A stretch of 64,000 nucleotides of DNA from an uncultured Eubacteriales bacterium (GTDB lineage Bacteria > Bacillota > Clostridia > Peptostreptococcales > Anaerovoracaceae): positions 1 to 64,000 of the forward strand of contig CACYPK010000011.1 of assembly GCA_902776285.1 (NCBI GenBank), read 5' to 3'. The notes beneath the pieces are model-generated. The model worked only from the letters and a program-made list of their open reading frames with translations, was not told where the DNA came from and ran no database searches. The position numbers were made by a program, and so were the translations under genes. Of the stretch, positions 24,889-33,403 are shown piece by piece. Numbering within the stretch: the stretch's first letter is position 1; every line of letters begins with the position of its first letter.

Positions 24889-25620
24889 ATGGATAAGAAG
24901 ATGGATATAAGGAAGAATGAGAAAATGGATAGAATGGAAAATGAGAAGATGGACGGAAGGGAGAAGAAGATGGACGGAAGAAAGAATGAACTGGTAGAAG
25001 TCGTTTTCATCATGGACAGGAGCGGCTCGATGAGCGGCCTGGAAGAGGATACGATCGGCGGATTCAATGCGATGCTTGAGAAACAGAAAAAGGAATCGGG
25101 CAATATCATCTGGTCAACAGTGCTCTTTGACCACATTTCGGAGGTCGTACACGACAGAGTTCCGGTCGACAAGGTGAAGGAACTCGACAGCGATACATAC
25201 TATGTACGCGGCTCCACGGCGCTGCTCGACGCGGTCGGAGGAGCGATCCATCACATCGGCAACGTCCACAAGTACGCGAGAGAAGAGGACAGGCCGACAA
25301 AGACGCTCTTCGTGATCACCACGGACGGCATGGAGAACTCCAGCGTCATCTTTGACTACAGGCGTGTGAAGCGAATGATCGAAAAACAGCAGAAGAAGTA
25401 CGGCTGGGAATTCATCTTCCTGGGAGCAAACATCGATGCGGTCGGAGTGGCAGGCAGGATAGGCATCGCTCCGGAGAGATCAGCCAGATTCCACAACGAT
25501 GGAGTGGGTATTGCGAAGAACTTCAAGGTGGTCTCGGAGTCGATGTCGATGATGGCGTGCGGATGCGCACTTAAGGAAGACATGCTCGAAGAGATACGCG
25601 AGGACTACAGGAGCAGATAG
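24889..25620 (+). CDS. von Willebrand factor A domain protein
   Basis: The 243-residue protein is a single vWA domain with the metal-ion-dependent adhesion site DRSGSMSG at about residues 44-51, the threonine-bearing RGSTALLDAV and the TTDGMENSS segment. It resembles cytoplasmic TerY-like vWA proteins; there is no signal peptide. The N-terminal 37 residues are an odd, highly charged run of KMD/KMDGR repeats encoded by near-repeated gatggacggaag units. The binding site AAGGAGG before the ATG supports this start. It precedes a macro-domain gene by 185 bases, and the two likely work together. That gap contains small inverted repeats but no clear terminator. Confidence 0.87.
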   Translation: MDKKMDIRKNEKMDRMENEKMDGREKKMDGRKNELVEVVFIMDRSGSMSGLEEDTIGGFNAMLEKQKKESGNIIWSTVLFDHISEVVHDRVPVDKVKELDSDTYYVRGSTALLDAVGGAIHHIGNVHKYAREEDRPTKTLFVITTDGMENSSVIFDYRRVKRMIEKQQKKYGWEFIFLGANIDAVGVAGRIGIAPERSARFHNDGVGIAKNFKVVSESMSMMACGCALKEDMLEEIREDYRSR

Positions 25621-25805
25621 CATTGCCGGTCCGGTAACGGATGTGAACAGGCGATGACGCGCGGTTCACATTTATGGCTACGAAAAGAACGGAATTATAG
25701 TATTATTATAAGGGCAGCGTGCCGTGAAGGTGCGCTGCCATACCGGCGTACGGAAAAATCACTTCAGATAAGGGCGCCGGCATTGTGAAATGATGGAGAA
25801 ACGAA

Positions 25806-26981
25806 ATGGCTTTACAGATAATCCGCAACAACATAATAAACGTGGAGGCTGACGCGATAGTCAACACCGCGAACCCTAAGGTCGCGGTAGGCAGGGGCGT
25901 CGATCTTGCCATTTATGAGGCCGCCGGCCGGGAGATGCTTCTGGCGGCCAGAGCTGAGATAGGCGAGATGACGCCGGGCCAGGCAGCATACACGCCGGCC
26001 TTTGATCTGCGCGCGAAGTATATAATCCACACGGTCGGTCCGGCATGGCGCGGAGGCGGTTTCGGCGAGCGCGAAACCGTCGCTGCCTGCTACCGTAATT
26101 CGCTCTGGCTGGCAAAACAGCTGGACTGCGAATCTATAGCTTTCCCGCTGATAGCGACGGGCACTTACGGATTCCCTAAGGATGAGGCCCTGCGCATCGC
26201 GATCGCTGAGATCAGCGGCTTCCTTCTTGAGAACGAGATGGAAGTGATGCTGGTCGTCTACGACAAGGAATCGTTCCAGGTGTCCGGCAAGCTGTTCTCT
26301 GATATAAAGATGCTGATCGATGACAGCGAAGTGGAAGAAATCGTCGCGTCCGAGGCCGGGCGCAGACGCAATCTGTTTCGCAGGGAGAGAAGAAACGAGG
26401 CGCCGGCGGAGCATCATGCAAAGCGGAGAGGCTACAGGTCTTTTGAGGCAGGGTCCGCGATAACAGGATCGGACGGGGACTTCGAGTCCGAAAAGGCGCT
26501 TCATGAAGCGCGGGCGGATAAGATAAGCACCTTCTACGATGCGGAAGTCCTCATGTCCGAGATGGACATGGACGTGGAGATGGCGCCCCAGAAGGCGTTC
26601 CCGTCCGAGCAGGATTCGCTCGATGAGCGGCTTATGCATCTGGACAAGACGTTCCAGGAGTACCTCTTCATGCTGATAGACCGCAAGGGACTGAGCGATC
26701 CAGACGTCTACAAGAAGGCGAATATCGACAGAAAGCATTTCTCAAAAATAAGAAGCAACGTCGACTACCAACCGAGCAAGAAGACGGCGCTCGCTCTGGC
26801 GCTTGCTCTGGAACTCAACCTTGATGAGACCAACGATCTGCTGCTTCGCGCCGGGCTCGCGCTTTCGCCTAGCATCATGTTCGACAAGATAATAAGGCAC
26901 TGCATACAAACAAAGAATTATAATATTTACGACATAAACTGCATATTGTTCAATTATGACCAGCCGACGCTCGGCGCGTAA
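25806..26981 (+). CDS. Macro-domain protein with C-terminal helical (HTH-like) domain
   Basis: Residues 1-165 form a macro domain that binds ADP-ribose or its derivatives: ADAIVNTANPKVAVGRGVDLAIYEAAG and the phosphate-loop segment LIATGTYGFPKDEAL. A charged linker (about 185-285) follows. The C-terminal domain (LDKTFQEYLFMLIDRKGLSD through LLLRAGLALSPSIMFDKIIR, ending YDQPTLGA) looks like a helix-turn-helix-type module and recurs in Firmicute macro proteins. I infer an ADP-ribosylation or nucleotide-signal function. Partnership with the vWA gene recalls ter-type stress islands, though no kinase, phosphatase or TerD protein is present. Confidence 0.85.
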   Translation: MALQIIRNNIINVEADAIVNTANPKVAVGRGVDLAIYEAAGREMLLAARAEIGEMTPGQAAYTPAFDLRAKYIIHTVGPAWRGGGFGERETVAACYRNSLWLAKQLDCESIAFPLIATGTYGFPKDEALRIAIAEISGFLLENEMEVMLVVYDKESFQVSGKLFSDIKMLIDDSEVEEIVASEAGRRRNLFRRERRNEAPAEHHAKRRGYRSFEAGSAITGSDGDFESEKALHEARADKISTFYDAEVLMSEMDMDVEMAPQKAFPSEQDSLDERLMHLDKTFQEYLFMLIDRKGLSDPDVYKKANIDRKHFSKIRSNVDYQPSKKTALALALALELNLDETNDLLLRAGLALSPSIMFDKIIRHCIQTKNYNIYDINCILFNYDQPTLGA

Positions 26982-26995
26982 AAAGGAGGGGCAGG

Positions 26996-27280
26996 ATGAT
27001 AGTATTGAACGTGACATACAGGTGCAAGGCAGGCATGCGTGAAAAGTTCCTTGAGGCGATCAAGGCTGAGGGACTTGACGCGGCGTGCCGCGCTGAGGCC
27101 GGAAACATCAAATACGATTATTATTTCGCGGACGCGGATCCTGACGAGCTGTTCCTGCTGGAACACTGGCGCGATGAAGAGGCTGTCAGACTTCACAATG
27201 CGGAGCCTCACTTCAAGCGTCTGGGTGAGCTCAAGGCGGGGTTCGTCGACGAGACGATACTTGAGCGTTTCAGCGTATAA
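26996..27280 (+). CDS. ABM-domain (antibiotic biosynthesis monooxygenase-like) protein
   Basis: The 94-residue protein has the small ferredoxin-like fold of ABM proteins: VLNVTYRCKAGMREKFLEAI, then GNIKYDYYFADADPDELFLL and EHWRDEEAVRLHNAEPHFK. Some members are monooxygenases or heme-degrading enzymes, and many are of unknown role. AAGGAGGGGC precedes the ATG, and it follows the macro gene by only 14 bases, so it is likely in that operon. Confidence 0.88.
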   Translation: MIVLNVTYRCKAGMREKFLEAIKAEGLDAACRAEAGNIKYDYYFADADPDELFLLEHWRDEEAVRLHNAEPHFKRLGELKAGFVDETILERFSV

Positions 27281-27339
27281 ATGATCCTACGCGTCCAGGC
27301 GCGCTGATATCGTTTATATACAGTAAAGGGGACAAGACA

Positions 27340-28116
27340 ATGAGTAATATCAATGACAACGAAATGCAGCAGGAACTCAGAAAGGCTGAGAGGAGAGGCC
27401 GGCGCAAGGGTCTGTGGGCCCGGATACGCAACTTCTTTCTTGGTGTTATCTGCGGAATGCTCATACTGACGCTTTTCACGTCATACATGCACGGGCTAGC
27501 CGTCAGGGATACTTTCAGGGCGCTCTTCACGACTGAGACGGCCGTCGAGGATCATGACCTGACGCTCATCAATCACCGCATTTTCGGATACAAGGCTGCC
27601 GACTTTGCCGAGGCTGTGCTCGGCGATGAGGAACAGCTGAAGAAGCTCGAGGTCTATTCGCGCGAGGTGTCGGATGTATCGACTCTCACGCAGGCGGGTC
27701 TCTTCAAGATCAAGGCATTCTCGAAGTATCAGTACATTACGTTTAACGGGAAGGCGACCTACACGGTCGATCTGAGCGGCCTGACGGCTGACGATATCAC
27801 GCTCGACGAGGAGACTAAGGTCGTGACCATTAAGGTGCCGGAACCGGTGCTGGAGCCTATCAACATCCCGAGCGAGATGATCATGTTCGGCGACGTGCAG
27901 AGAGAGACCTTCCTGGTGTTCGGCGACATCAAGCTTACACCGGAGCAGCAGGCGGAGGTCGAGACCGCGGCAAAGGAGAAGATGATACAGAAACTCGAAG
28001 AAGAGAATACCATCGAAGACGCGAAGCGCGCGGCCGAGCACTCCATCTGGGAGATATTCCAGCCGGTGATCTCCAATCTGTCCTCCAGGTACGCCCTGAA
28101 AGTGGAATTCAAGTAG
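27340..28116 (+). CDS. DUF4230 membrane-anchored protein
   Basis: The 258-residue protein has a basic N-terminus, one transmembrane helix (about residues 28-50) and an extracytoplasmic DUF4230 domain with YITFNGKATYTVDLSGL and KVVTIKVPEPVLEPI. Its C-terminus (SNLSSRYALKVEFK) matches the family's usual ending. Function is unknown. The binding site AAAGGGG precedes the ATG; the hydroxyacid dehydrogenase gene follows after 11 bases. Confidence 0.8.
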   Translation: MSNINDNEMQQELRKAERRGRRKGLWARIRNFFLGVICGMLILTLFTSYMHGLAVRDTFRALFTTETAVEDHDLTLINHRIFGYKAADFAEAVLGDEEQLKKLEVYSREVSDVSTLTQAGLFKIKAFSKYQYITFNGKATYTVDLSGLTADDITLDEETKVVTIKVPEPVLEPINIPSEMIMFGDVQRETFLVFGDIKLTPEQQAEVETAAKEKMIQKLEEENTIEDAKRAAEHSIWEIFQPVISNLSSRYALKVEFK

Positions 28117-28127
28117 GGTGAAAAGAC

Positions 28128-29093
28128 ATGAGAAAAGCCTATGCTATAGCGGAATTCCTGTCCGATGACAATAGACTGGAAATGAAAAAGACCGCCGGGG
28201 AATGCGGTTTCGACATCGCATTCTTTGACTCTGAAGAAGAGGCTGCCGGCAAGGTCTCCGACGCTGAGGTCATTTACTGTAAAGATCCGCAGCTGTTCGG
28301 AGAAATGCCGGGCCTTAAGTGGTGCCATTCGGCTTTTGCCGGAGTAGGGCCATTCATATCTAGCGGTGTGTTCGACAGCGGCAACGTCATACTTACAAAC
28401 AGCTCGGGGTCGTATGGACTGACCATTTCCGAATATGTGATAATGGTGACACTCATGCTGATGAAGCGCATGCCCGAATATGAGGAAATAATAAGGGAAC
28501 GCAGGTGGACCCAGAGCCTGCCCATACGGTCGATCGCCGGCAGCAGGATAGCAATCATCGGCACGGGCGACATAGGCCGCAACGCGGCAAAGAGGTATAA
28601 GGCGCTCGGAGCGGAAAGCGTGACGGGCTTCAGCCGCAGCGGACGTCCGTCAGAATACTTCGATAAGATCTGCAAGATGGATGAATTCGAAGAGGTCATG
28701 GACTCCGAAAGCTTCGACGTGCTGCTGCTTTGCGTGCCGGGGACTCCGGACAGCAAGGGACTGCTCAGCAGGGAACGTCTGAACATGCTCTCGGACAAGA
28801 CTTTTGTTATAAATGTCGGAAGGGGAGCGGTCATAGATCAGGACGCGCTCATTGACGCTCTGAATGAAGGCGTCATAGCGGGAGCGGCCATCGACGTCGT
28901 ATATCCTGAGCCTCTGCCGCAAGACAGTCCGCTGTGGACCGCGAAAAACCTCATCCTGACGCCGCATATTTCAGGCGACATGGGGCTGCCGTATACCGTC
29001 GACCTGACGGTCGGGATCTTCTGCGACAACATGAGGAGATACGTCCGCGGTGAAAAACTCACGCATGTGGTGGACATCAACGCCGGATACTGA
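28128..29093 (+). CDS. D-2-hydroxyacid dehydrogenase (NAD-dependent)
   Basis: The 321-residue protein has the family's NAD-binding segment AIIGTGDIGRNAAKRYKALG and the arginine-bearing VINVGRGAVIDQDALIDAL. An acidic segment and the catalytic histidine in LTPHISGD follow near the C-terminus. It should reduce a 2-keto acid to a D-hydroxy acid; the substrate cannot be told. It is the last gene before a strong terminator. Confidence 0.92.
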   Translation: MRKAYAIAEFLSDDNRLEMKKTAGECGFDIAFFDSEEEAAGKVSDAEVIYCKDPQLFGEMPGLKWCHSAFAGVGPFISSGVFDSGNVILTNSSGSYGLTISEYVIMVTLMLMKRMPEYEEIIRERRWTQSLPIRSIAGSRIAIIGTGDIGRNAAKRYKALGAESVTGFSRSGRPSEYFDKICKMDEFEEVMDSESFDVLLLCVPGTPDSKGLLSRERLNMLSDKTFVINVGRGAVIDQDALIDALNEGVIAGAAIDVVYPEPLPQDSPLWTAKNLILTPHISGDMGLPYTVDLTVGIFCDNMRRYVRGEKLTHVVDINAGY

Positions 29094-29105
29094 TACTGAC
29101 TAAAA

Positions 29106-29132
29106 AAGCCGGGGAGGATCACGCCCCGGCTT
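29106..29132 (+). terminator. Terminator after the hydroxyacid dehydrogenase
   Basis: AAGCCGGGG (29106-29114) and CCCCGGCTT (29124-29132) pair perfectly and are followed by CTTTT. Confidence 0.88.
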
Positions 29133-29153
29133 CTTTTGATTTATATAAGTATA

Positions 29154-29181
29154 TTGAATTTAAGGATCATTGTGCTATATA
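29154..29181 (+). promoter_or_regulatory. Promoter of the TlpA redox operon
   Basis: TTGAAT (29154-29159) and TATATA (29176-29181) are 16 bases apart, 31 bases before the start codon of the TlpA gene. Confidence 0.5.
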
Positions 29182-29211
29182 TTGACCGCGTAAATGATAG
29201 GAGATGATCAG

Positions 29212-30006
29212 ATGGAAAAGAAAACCATACTTACGATCGTAAAACTGATACCGGTCGTTTCGGCCGCGCTGGCGTACATTCTGATCTTTTCATCCGCGCA
29301 TGCCGGAACGCTTACCACGATAGCGGTCCTGCTGGGATTCTTCGGCTTCGTGTTCTTCTTTATAGGACGCAAGGCGGCCAAAGAGGACAGGACGCTGAAG
29401 ATACTGGGGTGGCTCGACCTGCTTTCGACTGTGGCTATAATCGCGCTGTATGTCATCGCGATGGCCGCGTTTGCGGGAGCCTTCCCGGTTGGCGGAGATG
29501 ATGAGGGCAGCAGCCACTATGATGTCGAAGATCAGGCGGTAGGATCCAACATCGGCTCTTTCACATCGGTGGATATGGACGGCAACGAAGTGAGCGATTC
29601 GATCTTCGCGGATAAGGACGTTACTATAGTAAACGTGTGGGCGACTTTCTGTCAGCCATGCATCCAGGAGATGCCTGAGCTCGCGGCGTGGGCGAAAGAA
29701 TTGCCCGATAACGCGCAGATTGTCGGCATCGTGATCGATACCCCTCCTGCGGACGGCGGCAACGGCGGAGACTGGGGAGGCGATCCGGACAACATCGAAC
29801 TCGCAAAAAAGATCTGCAATGAGACAGGCGTAAAGTATACAAATATCCTCGCCGGCGAATCCGTAATGAGTACATTTGAAAATGTCGTAGCTGTTCCGAC
29901 TACATTCATCGTGGACAAGTCAGGAAATCTCATCTGTTCGCCTTTTGTAGGCGCGGATGTAGATGGATATAAGAAGGCTGTTGAGGACTATCTCGCGGGA
30001 CTTTAG
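29212..30006 (+). CDS. TlpA-family membrane thiol-disulfide oxidoreductase
   Basis: The 264-residue protein has three hydrophobic helices in its first 95 residues and a C-terminal thioredoxin-fold domain outside the membrane. The active site is [17 protein letters not shown], and the cis-proline region is [12 protein letters not shown]. The ATG at 29212 is chosen because AGGAG lies eight bases upstream. It heads an operon with a CXXC micro-protein and a polyferredoxin-like membrane protein, with two- and four-base gaps. Together they probably pass electrons across the membrane to reduce extracytoplasmic disulfides. Confidence 0.92.
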   Translation: MEKKTILTIVKLIPVVSAALAYILIFSSAHAGTLTTIAVLLGFFGFVFFFIGRKAAKEDRTLKILGWLDLLSTVAIIALYVIAMAAFAGAFPVGGDDEGSSHYDVEDQAVGSNIGSFTSVDMDGNEVSDSIFADKDVTIVNVWATFCQPCIQEMPELAAWAKELPDNAQIVGIVIDTPPADGGNGGDWGGDPDNIELAKKICNETGVKYTNILAGESVMSTFENVVAVPTTFIVDKSGNLICSPFVGADVDGYKKAVEDYLAGL

Positions 30007-30008
30007 TT

Positions 30009-30155
30009 ATGGACAATAAGAAGAGACTTATCATTGTAATATTGCTACTTATCGTCTCTGTGGGCCTCGTGACAGCAGGTGTCATGCGCGGAGAACCGGC
30101 CGCCGTGTTCACAAAGGCTGTCAACATCTGCCTGGAGTGCATCGGACTGGGGTAA
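30009..30155 (+). CDS. Small membrane protein with CXXC motif (CD1871A-like)
   Basis: The 48-residue protein has one transmembrane helix ([19 protein letters not shown]) and ends [15 protein letters not shown], the CxxC motif of the CD1871A family. It lies between the TlpA gene (two-base gap) and the ferredoxin gene (four-base gap), which is its usual context. It is presumed to be a redox partner in the relay. Confidence 0.88.
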   Translation: MDNKKRLIIVILLLIVSVGLVTAGVMRGEPAAVFTKAVNICLECIGLG

Positions 30156-30159
30156 ACGC

Positions 30160-31077
30160 ATGAAGATCGCTCAGGATGTCAGACGCAGGATAATACAGAT
30201 AGCGGCGTTCGGCTTCTCAAACAGCTACATCGGCAACTTCGCGGGCGGCAGGCTGTACAAGGGAAGCTGGAAGAACTTCTGTAACCCCGGCATTAACTGC
30301 TATTCGTGTCCGGCGGCAAGATTCGCGTGTCCTATAGGCGCCATGCAGGCAGTCAGCGGGTCGGCGAAGTTTTCGGTGAGCTTTTATGTGATAGGCTTTG
30401 TTCTGGCGCTCGGAGTCGTATTCGGCAGAGCCATATGCGGCTTTATCTGTCCGTTCGGGTTTTTGCAGGAACTGCTGCATAAGATCCCGTCGCCCAAAAA
30501 GCGCATCTATAAGCCATTGACATATATCAAGTACGTGCTGCTGGTGGTATTCGTACTCATCATGCCTGCGTTTCTTACTGACAATTTCGGGCTCGGCGCG
30601 CCGGCGTTCTGCGAGTACATCTGCCCTGCGGGAACTCTCGAGGGCGGAATCCCGCTTCTGCTGACGCATCCGGAACTCAGGGCGCAGCTCGGCGGACTGT
30701 TCACGCTCAAGGCGGCGATCCTCTTAGTGACTCTTATCGGCTGCGTGATCTGCTGCAGGTTCTTCTGCAAAGTGATGTGCCCGCTCGGAGCCATTTACGG
30801 ATTGCTCAACAAAATCAGCATTTACAGAGTCCGTGTCGATCGCGTCAGCTGCGTGTCCTGCGGCAGGTGCGCGAGCGTATGTCAGATGGATATCGACCCG
30901 GTTGCCGACCCGGATTCGGCGGAGTGCATACGCTGCGGCAGGTGCGCGGCATCCTGCCCGGTACAGGCGATAACCATGGGATTTAAAGGAAAACAGAACC
31001 GGAATGGCATTTCTGGGTCAAACCGGAAGGCCGCAGATAATTGCGGGCAAAAGCCTGCGGTCTTTGAACATACGTAA
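30160..31077 (+). CDS. 4Fe-4S polyferredoxin-like membrane protein (NapH-type)
   Basis: The 305-residue protein has about five transmembrane helices and several cysteine clusters. N-terminal clusters are CYSCPAARFACPIGA and CGFICPFGFLQELLHKIPSP, then CEYICPAGTLEGG and CKVMCPLGAIYGL. A C-terminal pair of 4Fe-4S motifs follows, CVSCGRCASVCQMD and CIRCGRCAASCP. This is the NapH/NosR-like layout for moving electrons through the membrane. It would feed the CXXC peptide and TlpA thioredoxin upstream. The start ATG at 30160 is four bases after the previous stop; the longer open frame is a shadow. Confidence 0.92.
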   Translation: MKIAQDVRRRIIQIAAFGFSNSYIGNFAGGRLYKGSWKNFCNPGINCYSCPAARFACPIGAMQAVSGSAKFSVSFYVIGFVLALGVVFGRAICGFICPFGFLQELLHKIPSPKKRIYKPLTYIKYVLLVVFVLIMPAFLTDNFGLGAPAFCEYICPAGTLEGGIPLLLTHPELRAQLGGLFTLKAAILLVTLIGCVICCRFFCKVMCPLGAIYGLLNKISIYRVRVDRVSCVSCGRCASVCQMDIDPVADPDSAECIRCGRCAASCPVQAITMGFKGKQNRNGISGSNRKAADNCGQKPAVFEHT

Positions 31078-31088
31078 CAACATAAAAA

Positions 31089-31112
31089 GGCCGGGACAAA
31101 AGTGTTCCGGCC
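31089..31112 (-). terminator. Terminator of tRNA-Arg(CCG)
   Basis: On the minus strand GGCCGG (31112-31107), a 12-base loop and CCGGCC (31094-31089) are followed by TTTTT, directly after the tRNA. Confidence 0.85.
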
Positions 31113-31119
31113 ATAGTCA

Positions 31120-31195
31120 TGGCGCGCCCGGCGGGACTCGAACCCGCGGTCTTCGCCTTCGGAGGGCGCTACTCTATCCACTGAGCTACGGGCGC
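31120..31195 (-). tRNA. tRNA-Arg (anticodon CCG)
   Basis: The 76-base gene folds into a full cloverleaf: acceptor GCGCCCG/CGGGCGC, D-arm GCTC...GAGT, anticodon loop CTCCGAA (CCG), T-arm GCGGG-TTCGAGT-CCCGC, and encoded CCA. The outermost anticodon-stem pair is a G-A mismatch. It reads CGG codons. Confidence 0.96.
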
Positions 31196-31199
31196 ATAT

Positions 31200-31222
31200 G
31201 CGCCGGGCGCTTGGCCCGGCGC
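31200..31222. terminator. Hairpin between tRNA-Arg and gpsA
   Basis: GCGCCGGGC (31200-31208) and GCCCGGCGC (31214-31222) pair perfectly around five bases. On the plus strand TTTT follows. It can end stray transcription or serve gpsA on the minus strand. Confidence 0.6.
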
Positions 31223-31257
31223 TTTTATATTGCTTTGTTTTATTCCGGCGTGATGGT

Positions 31258-32262
31258 TTACAGATAGTCGATCTCGTGACCGATAGGCCTGCTCATCAGG
31301 TCGTCCATGGCGTCTCCCACGGCGATCTTGCCGTTGATGACATTATAGATGGCCTCAAAGATAGGCATCTCCACACCCATCTGCGCAGCGAGTTCGTGAA
31401 CTACCTCAGCGGTATACATACCCTCGGAGACCATGCCGATCTCCTTGATGGCGTCCTCAGGCTTGTAACCCTGTCCGATCAGCCTTCCGCAGCGGAAGTT
31501 TCTGGAGTGGACGCTCATGCATGTAACGATCATGTCGCCGATGCCGGCAAGTCCGAAGAATGTCGAAGGTCTTGCACCCATCACAACTCCGAGTTCTGTC
31601 GATTCAGCGCAGCCGATCGTCAGAAGGGCGGCCAGAGTGTTGTCGCCGTAGCCGGCTCCGTTGGCAATACCCGAGCCGACAGCCAGGACGTTCTTGAGCG
31701 AAGCCGCGAGCTCCATGCCCATCATGTCGTCGTTAAGATAAACTCTGAATTTGTTTGTTGTAAAAAGATTTGCCATTGCCAGCGCGGATTCCTCCTTGCG
31801 GGATGACATCGCTACGCATGTCGGAACTCCGATGCCGACTTCCTCAGCGTGCGAAGGACCGCTGATGCAGACGTATCTGTCGAGGTCAAAATACTCGCCG
31901 ATGACCTCGGACATTCTCTTGTGTGTCTTCTGCTCGAGACCCTTGGAGATGCATGTGATGACGGCGTCTTCGCGGATGTAAGGGGCGGAAGCCTTGATGG
32001 CGCTCCTAACATGCTGCGCCGGCAGGGCGAAAACGACGAACTCCGCGTCCTTAACGGCTTCCTCGTTTGTCTTGCAGAAGTGATAGTCACCCTCGAGCTT
32101 TACGCCCGGCAGGTAGTCCTTGTTTTCCATGTCCGCTTCCATGCGCGCAAGGTGAGCCTGGTCGATATCATACATGTTGATCCTGCAGCCCTTGCCAGCA
32201 AGCACTGTTGAAAGAGCTGTACCGAAGCTGCCTCCACCGATAAATGCAACTGTTGTGTTCAT
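31258..32262 (-). CDS. gpsA: NAD(P)H-dependent glycerol-3-phosphate dehydrogenase
   Basis: The 334-residue enzyme makes sn-glycerol 3-phosphate from dihydroxyacetone phosphate for phospholipid synthesis. The Rossmann motif is VAFIGGGSFGTALS near the N-terminus. The SGPSHAEEVG block and the catalytic-lysine region ELAASLKNVLAVGSGI are present. GMVSEGMYTAEVVHELA is typical of GpsA. GGAAGGAAACC precedes the ATG. It is transcribed alone, divergent from the YcxB-like gene; the 214-base gap should hold promoters for both. Confidence 0.97.
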   Translation of the reverse strand: MNTTVAFIGGGSFGTALSTVLAGKGCRINMYDIDQAHLARMEADMENKDYLPGVKLEGDYHFCKTNEEAVKDAEFVVFALPAQHVRSAIKASAPYIREDAVITCISKGLEQKTHKRMSEVIGEYFDLDRYVCISGPSHAEEVGIGVPTCVAMSSRKEESALAMANLFTTNKFRVYLNDDMMGMELAASLKNVLAVGSGIANGAGYGDNTLAALLTIGCAESTELGVVMGARPSTFFGLAGIGDMIVTCMSVHSRNFRCGRLIGQGYKPEDAIKEIGMVSEGMYTAEVVHELAAQMGVEMPIFEAIYNVINGKIAVGDAMDDLMSRPIGHEIDYL

Positions 32263-32476
32263 GAGTGTTGGTTTCCTTCCTTTTTATGTATGTGATCATG
32301 TAAATTGGTATCGCGTCGGTTTGCTGTTTATGTAAACAACCATATAATTATACAGTTTTTGGCCGGCAAATAAAACCATTTCAGTCCTTTATATGATGCG
32401 TAGACCGGCCCTCATGTGATATACTGTTAACCGTATAATAAGCGGGTGGGATCGCGCCCGCAAGAAGGAGACAAAA

Positions 32477-33049
32477 ATGGCATCTAACAAAAACAAGAGA
32501 GAAATAAGATTCGTTCTCAATGACGATGACTACAACGCGTTCGGACGCTACCGCATCATGTACACCGCGGGCGGCCGCAAGCTTGTAAACAGACAGAGAC
32601 TGACATATATCATCAGCGGAGCCTGTATAGCCCTGCTGTTCACCGTGTTCCATGTAGATCACAACTTCACAATACTCGCTTACATAGTGGCTGCCGTCAT
32701 CGGAGTAGGCGGAGCGCTGTTTGCAGAGAAGATCCTTCTCAAGCAGCAGGGCGACTCAATAAAGAAGGCCCAGGATAGTCTCGAGAGAGTGCATCCTGAC
32801 GAGAACGTGATAACGCTCGGAGACGACATGCTGATCACCGATGCCGGAGAAGACCATCAGGAGTTCGATTACAAGAAGATCAAACTCGTCGACCTCACCG
32901 AAGAAGCCATCTACGTCTGGATGAGCGATACCATGATCATGCCTATCCCGCTTCACGCGTTCAGGAACATGGACGAGATGAAGGAGGCCTATAAACTCAT
33001 CCGCGAGAAGGTCAAGGAAAAGGGCGGAAAACTCGATGAGGAGCAATGA
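32477..33049 (+). CDS. YcxB-like membrane protein
   Basis: The 190-residue protein has a cytoplasmic N-terminus, two transmembrane helices (about residues 47-62 and 66-82) and a soluble C-terminal domain with HQEFDYKKIKLVDLTEEAIYVWMSDT and PIPLHAFRNMDEM. That domain matches the YcxB-like pattern. Function is unknown. AAGAAGGAG precedes the ATG. Confidence 0.72.
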   Translation: MASNKNKREIRFVLNDDDYNAFGRYRIMYTAGGRKLVNRQRLTYIISGACIALLFTVFHVDHNFTILAYIVAAVIGVGGALFAEKILLKQQGDSIKKAQDSLERVHPDENVITLGDDMLITDAGEDHQEFDYKKIKLVDLTEEAIYVWMSDTMIMPIPLHAFRNMDEMKEAYKLIREKVKEKGGKLDEEQ

Positions 33050-33090
33050 ATGCATTTTGTGAAAAACAACAAAAATCAGCCGATTATTAG

Positions 33091-33119
33091 TTGACATCAC
33101 ACATAAACACTGTTATAGT
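33091..33119 (+). promoter_or_regulatory. Near-consensus promoter of the Met-rich microprotein unit
   Basis: TTGACA (33091-33096), a 17-base spacer and TATAGT (33114-33119). This is one of the best housekeeping promoters in the window. Confidence 0.82.
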
Positions 33120-33156
33120 TGCAAATGAACTTATTCTATGAAAGGAGCACATCTAC

Positions 33157-33222
33157 ATGTCTAGAAGAATGATGATGGAAATGGGAATGATGGGCATGTG
33201 CATGTGCAGAGCCGAAGAATAG
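33157..33222 (+). CDS. Met-rich microprotein (21 aa) with MCMC motif
   Basis: The ATG lies nine bases after AAAGGAG and 38 bases after a near-consensus promoter. The 21-codon product begins MSRRMMMEMG, continues MMGMCMC and ends RAEE. Nine of 21 residues are methionine and two cysteines sit in an MCMC motif, an arrangement that could bind copper or another soft metal. A strong terminator follows at 33282-33308, so promoter, binding site, frame and terminator form one small transcription unit with no other gene. I know of no named family. It might instead be a leader peptide or a small RNA with a chance frame. The downstream unit is metNIQ, a methionine importer; a functional link is only a possibility. 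Confidence 0.6.
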   Translation: MSRRMMMEMGMMGMCMCRAEE

Positions 33223-33281
33223 CATAGGATAAGGTCGTAACGAATCCAAAACTGTGTATTATTCTCATGTATGTGAGATGC

Positions 33282-33308
33282 GGGGGCAGGTCGTTAAGGC
33301 CTGCCCCC
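33282..33308 (+). terminator. Terminator of the microprotein unit
   Basis: GGGGGCAGG (33282-33290) and CCTGCCCCC (33300-33308) pair perfectly around nine bases and are followed by TTGTTT. Confidence 0.88.
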
Positions 33309-33403
33309 TTGTTTATGGCCTGCACTTGTTATAAAATGGCGCAGTCTGCTGCTCCGCGAGAGCGGCGGCTAAGGCGGCTGAAACACACTCAGAAAGGAAC
33401 GAA

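Noticed and set aside
30079..30159. N-terminal extension of the polyferredoxin gene
   Set aside because: It overlaps the CXXC micro-protein in another frame. The ATG at 30160 fits the tight operon spacing.
33309..33403. A methionine (S-box) riboswitch before metN
   Set aside because: Only about 95 bases separate the previous terminator from metN and no S-box or T-box core can be seen.
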